Of a stretch of DNA of 64,000 nucleotides, positions 12,701 to 26,200 are shown piece after piece. The notes below the pieces were generated by a model. That model did no database searches. It saw nothing but the letters and a program-made list of their open reading frames with translations, and was not told the origin of the DNA. Numbering within the stretch: the first letter of the stretch is position 1; each line of letters begins with the position of its first letter. Source of the stretch: Hemicordylus capensis. Lineage: Eukaryota > Chordata > Lepidosauria > Squamata > Cordylidae. The stretch covers positions 243,328,674 through 243,392,673 of the forward strand of contig NC_069657.1 of NCBI RefSeq assembly GCF_027244095.1, written 5' to 3'. The position numbers and the translations under genes are program-made.

Positions 12701-14211
12701 CATAATAAAATCACCCAAATGAGCCCCAGCTAAATTATGCCAGCTCCACCCACGGACCCATCAGCCCCACCCCGAGATACTGAGCTCTCCAGGAGTGTCC
12801 CTATTTTCATCTGTCAAATGTTGCGGGGAAGATATGTAGCACAGGAAGGTTACATGGAAGTTGTAGCTTCTGAATCAAATATGATTTGACACAGGATGTG
12901 GTCATCCACATGCATATACACAGTTAGTTGTTCCGCACATCTAGAAATTTGGCCTCTTTGTCATTACTTGAATGTGAATTTACGCAGTCTATGTGTGGGT
13001 AATTGAGGTCTCTTTGATGCTCTCTGATTTCCTTCTGCAACTCCCAATCACTGAGCACTTTGCTCAGGAGGCTGATATACACGTTCCTAGTAACACATTT
13101 CCTTTCAGGCCTTGTATTGTCACCCACAGACTTTCTGTGGAGGATTCCAGTCTTCTTAGATTTTCTAGCTTGTTAGATTCTATCCCTTCTTTAACATATA
13201 GTGCTACTCCACCCCCAGTTTGCCCCTCCCTGTCCTTTCTATAGAGTTTATATCCAGCAATAACCATGTCCCACTGGTTCTCACTGTTCCACTATGTTTC
13301 TGTTATGCCCACTATGTCTACGTTTTAATTAGGGACCAAGCAGTCCAGCTTGCCCATCTTGGCTCGGAGGCTTCTGGCATTGGCATATGAGCACCTGTAT
13401 GCTGAATCTTTTACTTGGTGTGTGCTGTCTTTCTTATGGCTATTTGATTTCTTTGATCAGCTAGCACATCCTTCTTTCTGCTCTTTACCTGGTTCTACTC
13501 TACCCCCTTCTGGTTTACCTGAAGCATTAACACCCTCACACCTTAAGGGATGGTATTTGCCCAACCGAATACTGCCCAGCTCCTTTCAGCTGTCTCCCAG
13601 GTGTCATTTTAAAAGCTGCTCTGCAACGTTTTTTATTTTAAGCGCCAGCAGTCTGATTCCATCTTGGTTCAAATGGAGCCCATCTCTTTTGTACAGGCGT
13701 GTCTTGTCCCAAAATGTATCCCAATGCCTAATGAATCTAAACCCCTCCTCCCAGCACCACTGTCTCACCGACCCTGGGAAATCAAATGACTGGTCTGGCC
13801 TTGTTAGCTGGCTATTGGTCAGTGGCTGTGAGCTATTCTGATTTTTGATTGGTTAGAGGCTGGGCTAGCCCCTGGCCACTCTTAGTGAGGGGGTGGGGGG
13901 AGAAAGGCAAATCCTGATTGGTGATGAGGCACTAAATATGCAATTTGGGTCGTGACTAAATATGGTAATTACTTCCAGGGGTGTAGCAAGACCCTTGGAG
14001 GCCCAGGGACAAAATTATTGTAGGGGTCCCCCTATCATGCATGCAAAGCACGTGTGCCCCAAGCCACACCCCCTGCGTCTGATGTCAGATGCAAGGGGTG
14101 GGGCAACTAACGACTCCCTGCTACTGCACCTGCTCTTGCCCTGCCACCGCTTCTTATCTTTGCTCCTGTGTGGCTAGCCCGGGCCTCTCTTCTCCTGCCG
14201 TCCAACGTGCC

Positions 14212-14257
<46 letters not shown>

Positions 14258-17200
14258 GCCAACCAGCCAAACTGCGTGCTTGCACAGTTTGAATATGGAC
14301 ATTGCATGCCTGTGACGTCACGAGCATGCGACTTCCATAATCTGACCAGCGAGAAAGAGAGAGAGAGAGACACGTTGGCCGCTCAGAGAGGAGAGGCCTA
14401 GCCCAGCCACAGCGCCGGCCGCCACCGCTACACATGGGCAAAGATAAGTGGCAGTGAGGCAAGGGCAGGGGGGGTGGCGGTGGCTCAAGGATGGCAGTGG
14501 GGCAGGGCAGGGGCAGTCTGCTTGGGGGGCACCTGACTCTCTGGCCCCAGGGACGTTTGTCCCTGCTTGTGCAATGGGCGCTATGCCTGTATTACTTCAT
14601 TTGGGGCAACAGATCCCACTGAATACCCTAAGAGGATGGAAATGGCTTTACAAGGAATAGACCAAGAACCAGTGCCATCTACTGGCAAGCTGGGAAAATG
14701 CAAAAGCAACATTCAAGCAAGAAGGACAGACACACAGAGGGAAAGACAGAGAGGAAGATATTGTATGTTTGGTGAGATAATGAGGGGCTGGCAAGGAGTG
14801 GGGGCAATGCCCCCACTATCCCAATTGAGGAGTCTCCTCTGAATAATAATGTTCTAGAATAGGGGAATTTGAACAAAAGGTGGCAAGTCATGCCTCGTGG
14901 CTTACGTATGAGGGTTCTTAAATTATGATAACCAACTGGTGTCTGAGAAGTATCATTAATTGTATCAAAAGTATTTTTTGAAGACTTCTAAACCTTTTGC
15001 ACATTTCTACCACAGCAGTTCTGGTTCACTAATCTGAAAAAACAAACGTTCCTTCTATGCATTATTTTTCATTTGATTTGCTTATTTCAGTGTTTTATTG
15101 TTGTTTTCTAGACTGATTCATCAACATCCTTAAGTAGTGACAGTTCAGGAGAAGACTGGCTCATAAAGGTTTGCTGTCCAGGAGCCAGACATCGATATCG
15201 GAGACCTGTTGAATTAAAAAAGGTGAACAAGCCGACTTGAAACTTACTTTAGTGTACCTCAAGCTTGGGTTCTACCTACTGGTTGCTTTTTTGCTTTGCA
15301 GTGACATTTGGAATTCCACCTGACTTTTCACACTTCCACAGAATAGCATTTTTTCTACATATGCATTCTGCTTAGTCAGAGAAGTTTGCCCTGTTTAAAG
15401 TGGCTGCTTCTTCTGATGCTGGAATTTGTCAATTCCTGAAAAGGTTTCCCTCTGACCTATCCATCCTTAAATTCTCCTTTCCCTAACCCCACTATTTCCT
15501 CATTCTTTTTCTTTAATTTAACTTTTTTATTAGCTCAGTTACAGATTGGGTTATTGTGCAAATATTGTATTTTTAAAAGAATATCAGCAGAAAAGCATTA
15601 TAATGCAAGTTTTTAAAAATGTGCTGTTAAAATGGCGCTTGTTGGGGGAAATGATGTCATTGAGAATGGTGACTGCTTGTGTTTGAGTCCTTAGCTCTCC
15701 TTCCCAGGTAGTATTCCCTCTAACATGGATTCCCAGATGTTGTTGACTACAACTCCCAGAATCCCCAGCTGTAATGGCTTTTGCTTGGGGGTTATGGGAG
15801 TTGTAGTCAAAATCTGAGAATCCCTGTTAGAGGGAACACTGTCCCCAGGCAAGTGTTTACAGCTATAATTAAGGTGGATACATAGTGATTCACTCTGCAG
15901 TGGGCAAGCATGATGGTGGAAATAGTGGGAAGCAGCAGCCACCGCCCCTCCCATAAAAGGTACCTGCGCCCACAGCAACAGCAAGGCCCCTCTTCTCACA
16001 GTTAGAGCCCCAGAGGAAAACAAGATGACGGATGGTGAGAAGGGGAGGATGGGAGAATAAAGCAGCCACAAAGGGGGACATGCACCCAAATGCAGCAAAG
16101 CCAGACACTTCTTTGGATCAAGTGCAAACCTTTATCCAGCCGTTACAAATAGAGCTGCAAGAAGTTGGAGATAAACATGCATGAGCTCAGGTTAAAAACA
16201 GGGAAATATCTACTACTTATAGAAGGAAATGAACAGATGCATAGGTGAAAATTCAGCTTAATCTTTTTTAAAAATCAGATAATAAAGAATAGAATATGTA
16301 GCTAGGATGAAAGATATCGTAAGATATTTGTCCAAAGGATGGTGCAGATAATTACATGTGATGAAGCCAGGTAGTAAAGTGCTGTTTGGGAATAACAGGT
16401 AACAGAAAACAGGATGAGGACACCAGGTGCCTCTGCTGTTTTCAGTGCAGTGTGCTGATGTGTGGAATTCTGGCTCTAAAATCAGTTATTAATCCATGGT
16501 TATCTTTAATGGAACAATTTTAAATGGTGGTTCCACTAAATTTGCTGAGAAGCAAATATTATGATAAATGGAGCCCTTTCTCACAACCAGTGAGAAAGGG
16601 CAATAGGATTAGCGGGAAGGAAGCCCTGAAGAGCTTACCTCCCCACAGATGAGCAGTTTCCTTTCCCTGGGCGGGCAGATTGCACGCCCAGATGAGCACC
16701 GGCTGCTGCCAGTAGCTCCAAGGGTTGGGGTGCAGGGATGTGTCGCCCCATGTCGCCCTGCCCCCTGGAGTGAGTACCCAGAGCATTATGGGAATTTCTC
16801 CCTCCTCTCCCTGAAAGCACAAGCGACCATGGCTGACAGACAGTTGAAAAAATGAGCACTTGCTCTCTTAACCTCGTTTTAGAGGGAGGCTCCATAGGCG
16901 GGTTTGCTGCTGTGGTGCTACTGTGATTGGGCCAGATCCCAGCGGTACACACGCTCATGCAAAACCAGGATGGGCTTCCTTAGCTCGGTTTTGCATGCAT
17001 GTGTGAATAGCCTCACTGTCTTTTAAATTTCCGTACTGTTTTTCTGATCAACGTTTCCCTTCCCCAACATGGTCCTTGTTTCCCCCAGTGTTTAGTTGTT
17101 TTAGGACGATGAAAGACATTTAAATTCTTCCAAGCCCAAGAAGTCTTCTCTTGGACAAAGACAGGATAAAGTCTTAAACTACATTTACTGTATACTCTTG

Positions 17201-20200
17201 CTTTATAAGCACTCTTGCTTTGAGGAAAATCCATTTGAACTTAAAGCTATGACAGTCTTACAGCCCTTTCTTGTGCACACTGAGTTCAGTGAGACATACA
17301 GTGGTCCCTCTACTTACGAAATTAATCCGTTCCAAATGCACATTTGTAAGTCGAAAAGTTCGTAAGTCGAAAAGCGGTTTCCCATAGGAATGCATTGGGA
17401 ACGGATTAATGCTTTCCGGAGCCTAGAAAAAAGACCCAGACCCGCAGTAAGGCTTGCAAACTGCACAGGAACATTTCTTTTCAAGAATAAACAGGCAGTA
17501 AACAGGCAGGCAAGTCAAGGAAACCGCATGTAAAATTCGTAAGTCGAGGAAACCCCATCTAAAAATTTGTAAGTCGAAAAAACCGCATCTAAAACCGGAT
17601 CTAAAACTGCCGTTTGTAACTCGAAAAATACTTATGTCGAGTAGTTCGTAAGTCGAGGGACCACTGTACTTCCAACTAAGCCAATATATAATTGTAGTCT
17701 TAAATATTTTTCTGACTTCAAATGCATGCAAGATTTACTTCAAATTCAGCACATCAATACTGCATATTTCATCATAGCCCCGAAGGACTGGATTCTCACA
17801 CAGTTTGGATAAAGAAGATGATTTCACAGAGACAGCAGGAGGGATGCCTCTTGCATCTTACCAGGTACAACAAATAAATGATTTCTTAAAGAGATCCTGT
17901 AACATTGATGCTTTGCATATACCAGGCAGATGAATTTTTGAGTGAATAAGAGTAAGAAAATAAGGATAATTGTAATATTTATGTCAGTGCATAAGAATCC
18001 TCTTCTATTAGTTCTTCCTGCATTTCATATGATGAAAAATGCATATTTAGAGGCTTCCACAAATTCACTTGTTATGCCACTGTGGTGAGCAAGCTGGCGC
18101 TATCTGGCTATCAGACTTGGAGCTGGCGACGTGGGTGAGGACTGTCCTAGCAATCACCCTCTGTTCTGAAGGGAGGTGAGGTCCTCAGCTGCCACTTGGT
18201 TGCAGGGTCTGCAGAACCTCAGCCTAATGGCAGCGAAAGAGGCACCCAGGCCTCCTTTCCCTATTATGAAGCAAGGAAGGGTGGCAAGAGATCCTCAGCT
18301 ACCACTTCACCACTATATTCAGGGTGCCATGTCTGACTGGCTGCCCAACAGCATGCGGCACACCTGCCTTCCTTGGCTTGCTTGGAGGGGTGTGTGTCTC
18401 CTTGGGGCAAGCTGGCATGCGGGGGGGGGGGGGGAGATTACCATAATTTTGGCTTGGTGAGCAAGGCCAGTTACAAATTGTAGCTTGCTATGTATATATA
18501 TTTTCTCAGTGCTGCTAACAATGTTCAGATATGTTCTCCTCTCACAAAACTGTATCAGATCTTGAGTTAAAATAAAATATTGATTTACATTCCCTTTAGG
18601 GAAAAACTGCTATTTAGTGTCTTGCTCTCCCTGCTCACTGTGCTTGTTTAAACTTTGCTAAAGAGACAAAATGGAGAACAGGAGATACAGCAGAAATGCA
18701 TCTGCTCAGGAAGTAGCATATAAACATATTCTTGGACACCAGCTAGTGGGAAAGGGAGGAAGAAAAAAACTTTTGACCGTAATCTCCCTCCCACCAAGGA
18801 GGCTCTGCTTGTTTCCCCTCTGAGCCCACTTCAGAGGTGCACAGGAGAGCTGTGCAAAGATTTGACTTTCGAATTTTATACACATTGCACAGGCTCAGTT
18901 AGTCAGTCTTTATTAGTACAGCCAATGGCCAGAATTACAAAAATAAAATCATTTAGAATTAACAACTTCATTCCGAATAACACCACAAATATAACAGAAT
19001 TTAGCAACATTGAGTGAATTCTCCTCTTTACAATCCTTTAAAATTAAATTTAAAGGCTCAGCAGGGAGACAGCAGCTCCCAGTGCAGCATCTGGACCAGT
19101 TGAGGTTCTGAACCAGTGTTTGGTTCTCAAACTTGTAAAATGTGAGCTAGATGATAATGCCGTCAGGTGGATTCTAAAGGAGGGTTCATCAGTGGCTCCT
19201 CATCAACCTGAAAAAGGGTTTCAAGTGGGGCGCTGAAGGGCTCTGTCCTGGGCAAGGTACTCTTCAGCTTCATTCATTCATTCAAATTTTCTTATATACC
19301 ACCTCCTCCAAAGACTCTAGGTGGTAAACAACAAAACCAATAACTGTTAATTGTTAATTAATTGTTAATTTATTACTTAATTTTGATCATTGATGTAGAT
19401 GAAGTCACTGACAAAAATTTGTCTTCAGACACAAGGTTGGGAAGGAGAGTCAGCTCCTGAGAAGTCAGTAAGAAGCTTCAAAATGACCTATCAAAATGAT
19501 AGAATGTAAAATGAATAGAAAAATGCAAAGTTCTGCACTTGGGCCAATAAAATAAAATAAAATAAAATAAAATGCACAGTACATGGCTTGGCAGTAGTAC
19601 ATATGAAAAGAATCTCAGACTTGCAGTCAGTCACAAGCTGAACATGAGTCAGCACTGTGATAATAGAACCGTAGTTTCAAAAATCACAAGAAGTAATGGA
19701 GTTTCACTTTTCTCCATACTAGTACCCCCCACACTTCATCTGGAGTACTGTTCTAGATGCTTCCCTTTAATAATGGTATAAAGTAGGCAAATCCAGGGGA
19801 GGGCAACAAAGATGATCATGGGTCTGGAAAATAAGCCCTATGAAGCAAGCTTGAAGGAATTGGATATGTTTAAACTGGAAAAGAGAAGACCGAGGGCAGA
19901 CATGACAGCATTTTTCAAATACCCGAAGGACTGTAGAAGAGGGCAGATGCTTGTCCTTTGCTGCTGCAGAGGGCAGGACTAAATCTAATGGGCTTAGGTT
20001 ACAGTCGGTGGCTTTTGGTTGAATGTTAAACTTCTTGAACAATTGCCTAGAAGGGATGGTGAACTCTCCCTCTCTGGACAGCCATCTGTTGGGGATGCTT
20101 TAGTTTGGGATATTCTGCACTGAGCAGGGGAGTGAACTAGTTGACCTCCAGCTCTATGAACCCATGATTCTATGTCACATAAAGCTTAATCTCTCCAAAT

Positions 20201-23200
20201 AATTATGCCTGAAGCCTCCGTCCTTTACTCCACTGTAAGACTGTAAACAACTGCAGACTTTGGACTATTACATTATGCCCAAATACCACAACCCTCCTGC
20301 CTTGTTTGCCTTATTTAACATGCAATCTGATGAAGAGTTCTGAAGGACTTGAAAGCTTGGTTAGGATTTTGTTTCATTTTGAGCGGTCCTAATTAAGGTA
20401 GTACTTAATGCAATTGTGACTTTTGAACATTTCTATCTAGTAACCCTTTTTTTCTGCTTGATTAGCATGATCTTGCAGAATGATGTTCAAATAGTTTCCT
20501 GCATAGAAAATATGCTTTCTTCTCTGGGATAGAGAAATAATAACTTTACCATGGGTTAGAAAGAAAAGCAAAACAAACAAGATGAAAAGAATGCAATAAC
20601 TTGGAATTGAGAACTGATACTCCAGTACTTGTGATGACATAATAATTGAACGGTTCTGTTCAGTTGTACAAACACTCCGTGCCAGTAGCTCATTCTGTTC
20701 AGTTGCCTTATAGCATACAAGGACCATATTCAAGTCAGGGAGTTACTAGGAAGCCAGTGTCTATAATCTGGCAAGCTGCAGATTGAGAGCCCTGTGAGCA
20801 AGCCCTCTAAAGGTTTCTTATTCATAATAGACTAGTTTTGTGAGGCAACTAGGCAGCTGCTATGGAGTTTTTCTTTCCCACCATATTTTAACATTCTCAT
20901 AACTAGACCTACCCAGGAGTGCCAAGGCAGGAGAGTTCAGACTTACAGTGGCTAATAAGACTTCGCTGTCCAAGAGCCCAGATGGAGGAGAGGATGCCAG
21001 GTCTAAAACAAGTGAGTGTTATATATACATGTAAGTGCTAAGGATGGGAATATATCAACTGCTTTGTCAGTACAGGATACAAACTATAATTACAAAACAT
21101 TTAGCATCATTTCATCTTTAATTTTATCAAGGGTCGTCCCCCCCGCCGCCGCCGCTCTAGTGAGGGCGACTGATCTAAACAGATTCAAACACAGCCTGCT
21201 TGGATTACCATGTGTCAGGACTGCTGTACTGGTTTCCTGCACTGAGCAGGGGGTTGGATTTGAAGGTCCCTTCCAGCACTAGAGTCCTGTGAATCTAAGT
21301 GTATCTGGCACAGTTCCTTATTTAGAATCTTTGCATTTCAGAAGCTGTGAAAAATTTCCTCAGTACCCCTGCCCAGAAATTAAGTCTTTCAGAAGTGGCA
21401 AAGAGACTGAACTGGGTTCGAGTGTCACCTCTGCCATGAACTGATTAGGTGGTCTTTGGAGAAAGAGTAAAGGAAAATGTGACCCTTGTCTCAAAGCACC
21501 ACTTGTGCTTTGTATAACTGAAAGCTCTGCACAAATGATTGTGGTTTATTTATATTGTTTTTGTTCTTAAGAAAAACAGCTCAGGGCTGGTCCTAGAATC
21601 AGAAGTGCCTAGGCTGAGGCATGCCTTCAGCACATTCCCCAGTTAGTGGTTAGTCTGGAGGTGTTGCCAAGTTGTGTAGCTTTTGCAGGCTCAGCTTGGC
21701 ACCCCCTTCAGATAGGCACCCTGGATGACAGCTTGGCTCGCCCGCTGCTAACACTGGCCCTGGCTAAGCTTATTGCTTTCTGCACTGAAGTTAATGTATA
21801 ATTACTCACCATGCCCCAAAAGAGTTTTGACCCATTTTCAAATATTTGTAGGAGTAAAGGTACACCCAGTATCTAGAGATTTAATTCTCCTAAATGTACC
21901 CGTCGCTAATCCCATGTGTGGCAGCTCTTGCGAGAGCAGCTGCCTGGGGGATAGCGACGGGGACGGGAGACAATGGCAGTGGCGGGCCATTGCTCTGTGC
22001 CTGGCCCAGCTAGTTTTCTTTATTCGCAGTAAATGGCGTGCTTTTAGTTATCTTTTGACATTATAGTGCCAGAGTGGTGCTTTTTTAAAGGAGCAACCAG
22101 ACACAAAACATGCAGTTAGAAAAAAAGTTCATTTCTAAAAGAACATTTTCAAAAATTCAAGTCATGCAAAAGTTGTATTATATTAGATGATGAATGTGTT
22201 CTAATGAACACACTAATCCCCGTTAACTGTGGATGACTGACATTAGTGTGATTGTCTGAACCCTTGCATAATGGCAATCCCAGCTAAGTTCCACAGAGTT
22301 AATAAGAATATTTAATCTAGGCTCAGATTTGAGTTAGTCATCCCCCTGGATCCCCTGGCCAGGTCCACTGGTCAGCAGAACCCATACCTCTCACCAGTCC
22401 TGGCTATCTGCACATGCTGTACCCTTATCTGTGTCTACCATAGACCCTGCATTCAGAGCAGACCACACCTGCTGACACTCTAGCCACACCTTCCGCACTC
22501 CATGGCCATGCAGACAGAAAGCTTTTGATTCCACTCTGCATGGCAACATACCACATCATCCACATCTGACATGCCCTACCCACAGCTGCCCCCAAATCCA
22601 CACTACTGCCCCTTCAAACTACAGCACAGGATGCCATGGACAGCAGCCCCACACTCCACTGACACGCCAGCAGGGACACCTGGCCGCTCATGTGACAGCC
22701 CTCAGGTCCACTGCCTGTGGGACCAGTGGCATGGGATGCCTGTGGGACCAGTGCCACTTGGGGGGACAAGGGGGATGTATGTGTATGCTTGCCTGATATG
22801 GGGACAGGGAGAGATGATTTCACAGTTTCCCTTGGGATGTTCCATCCCCAAGGAAGTGCCTTTGGTCAGGAGAGGCTTCTTGTTTTATCTCTTTTTTTGA
22901 CCAGCGGAAGTCAGGGGCCTTCAAAAACTGTACTCCCTGTGCAAGGTACTGGGGACAGGCAAATCAGTTGGATGGCCAATTTATTGGTGCTGGTGCAGGG
23001 AGGCTATTGGGGCGGGAAGACTGGATGGCTGGACATACTCCTCCCTGCTATGCCAGCCAGAGAATGATGGGTCCCTGAGAAGGATACCGTGTCCTCTCCT
23101 CCTGCCAATTGTAACAATCACAGGGGGTGAGGGTGGGTAACAGACTCTCCCTGCCCTCCCAGGATGCACATATAACACTCTTCTGCAATAGTGCGATCAA

Positions 23201-26200
23201 ATTCCCACTTCTGAGGCCCCACCAACACTCTGTGTAGACTTCTAAATGTTATGGAATGTGTATGTGTGCTTAGACAAGGAAAATGCACAGGTAGTGGCAC
23301 ATGCCATGTACGTGAATTACATACCATGGTGCAGTTCTGAATGTTCCTTAAAAAGATTCTGTACCACAGTTTAATCTTGTTTGGTCTTGATTTATGTGGA
23401 TGATTTGAAGAAAAAACAAACCAGTCAGTTGACTCATTGATGATACTGTGTGGCTGGATTTAGATGCTGCTGTCCATTACCACCCTTATACGGTGAGCCA
23501 AATTCCAGTGTGACAATTGTATGACTCTCCACAGCAGATGCTGTTTTCACCTGGAGACAGGTTCTCAATTTTCGAGTGGCTTCTGAAAAGGGGCTTTATA
23601 GCATGTAATTGCTGCCTGGACAGGGCTAAAACTAGAAGAGATACCAGGATGTAGGGCTGCAGTATTGAGTAATATATTTAAGGGTGAACAGTAAGGCAAC
23701 TGGAATCAGCTTTATTATTTGTCTAGACAAATATTAATTAAAGGTTAAGTGGAAGGTGGAATATTCACTGTAATTCTCTCCCCCCACCCCCTTTTGCAAG
23801 TCTCTTCCAGAAATATCCACAAACCTGAGTAATTCCCCAAGCAAGACTTTGAGAAGTAGTCAGTCTGAATGGGCAAATGCTTCGGAGAATTGGCTGACGC
23901 AGAAGAATATTTTTACTGCACAGGTATGGTTGAGTTGTGGGGGGTGGGGAGAATCAGAAATGTATACTGGCAATGCTTTAGCTCTGTCAACATTGAGAAG
24001 GAAAGTATTGTTCTTCAAACATGAGGCTGAAAAGGGGCACTGCTACAAGCTACACATTTCAAAAGGGCTGAACACGTCACTCTTCTGAACTAATTTATTC
24101 TTTGAGTTCCATACAGTTTGTTGAATGCATTTTAGGGTTAGAAGAAATGTTGTTCCTGTGTGCTGTGCATGGGGGTTGGTCATATAAGAGATGGCAACTG
24201 CATTTTAAAAATATGTTATATAATTGAAAGAACTTTTTAAAAGGTAGCATGAATTTGGATGGGTAATATCCAAACCGCCCTGAGCCATTTTTGGAAGGGC
24301 GGTATATCAATCAATCAATCAATCAATCAAATAAATAAAATATATATGTAGATCTGAAAATAATGTAATGATCAAATACCAACATGGGACTCAGTGGCAG
24401 CTGGTGAGGGGTACCTTTAAAAGTCCTTACTGGCGAAACTGGCGGCATCTGCAAGCTGCAGAGAGCAGCGTCGTGCCGCCCGGCATCCTGTGTGGTGACT
24501 GCCCTGCCTACGGCACTCACCTGGCCTCTGTGCATGCACAGCAGCAATTTGCATTGTCAGCAACACCATGTTGACCACACAAATGGCTGCTGTGCATGCA
24601 CAGAGGCCAGGTGAGTGCCGTAGGCAGGGCGGTCACCACACAGGGTGCCAGATGGTGCGCTGCTGCTCCCTGCAGTTTGCAGGTGCTGGTGGTATTGCCA
24701 TAGAGGACTTTTAAAGTTACCTCTCACCGCTGCCCCTGCACTGCCCCCACTGATGGGGCTATTTAGCATACTACAGAATCTCACCTTTGCCCCTTGAATT
24801 TGATGAGCAGTCATTGTTTGTCACTAAACTCTTACTCTTTGTTAGATTTATATCCCACTCTATTCCGTAGGCTCACAACAGTTTACAACATTGTTTGGGA
24901 TTAATAATCCTGACTCCAATGGACTCAGGATTTATACAGATTTACTGTGTGATTCAGTGTCTTTGTATACATGCTTGTATATGTCTCTAATTACACTTGA
25001 GCAGGATTAGGATTTTCTCATATAGGAAGTTCTTCCCTTTCTTTTAAAAACATTTATGTAGTGTTTGAGCTTGCTCTTATAAATTTTACTTAATTGTACT
25101 GAAACCTTTAATACTTGTAGTTGCGATTTTAAAAAAAGGCAATTTAGAATGTTCTAAATTACTATGATGTTTGCAAGCATGCTGGTTGACAGCCCTGACC
25201 ACCAGTTTTTCGTCTAACCTTCTGAATAGTGTAAGTAATAACAGCAACTTCTCCTATCACTTACCTTACAATTTTTGTTCCACTCTGTGATAATCTCCAA
25301 TTCAATGCAGCCTCAAAACTGCACTAATCCAAGTCTCATTCCCTTCAAAGAAGGCTTTTAAAGTCACTGGCTGACATGCTGACCAAATTTACTTGAGGAA
25401 GTGCCATTACAATTAAAAGGTCAAGATAGGCATGTCTAACTTGTCCTTTTAATTTCAGTGGGATTTCCTTGAGTAAATTTAGTAGGGTGGTTGGCCACTT
25501 TCCCCCCAGCCTCTTCTTTACTTTGCAATGATGATTTGCTCATATCATTCCTTTTAATTACTACTTTTTATTCAGCAGTTCTACTTCTCAGATTTTGCTG
25601 GTATTTTATTAGGATGTAGTTAATGAAGGCCAGGATCTTGTTAGTGCTGCACGGTTCCTGTTGGAAAGAGAAAACTGCTTTGTGAGGGTAAGAAACAAAA
25701 CATTGTGTGTGTTTGCACTTGCAGTGTGTATTTCTAACTGTTGAGGGAGACCTAGGCTCTTGAGAATTGAATGTTGAGAGAATTTTTGCATTCCATACTT
25801 TTTCTGTTCATGTATGATTTTTGACTTGATTTTTTGTTTTGCTAGTGGCATTATAAACTTTGTATACATTCACTGGTGGCTGAACCTCTGTAATAATGAG
25901 GTTAACAGATCATTTGATGTTTATAAGGAAAGAACAATTATGTGGGTTTTGGGAAGTTTTCTTTAATTTGGATGTGGCAATCTCATGCTTAGAATTTACC
26001 CTTACATAGACATAGTGTGCTGCTTGTTCATGCCTTTCTACTGTTATGAGGCTAGTCTCTTCCTAGATTGAGAGTATATGAAGCTGACTTGCTCCATATA
26101 TGTTAACTTATCTTTTGATTTATTTGCTCCCTACATTTTCTTCCTTCTCCTTTAATTATGCTTTGTTATCTTGTTGTGTTGCCCCATCTTGGGCTTCCTT

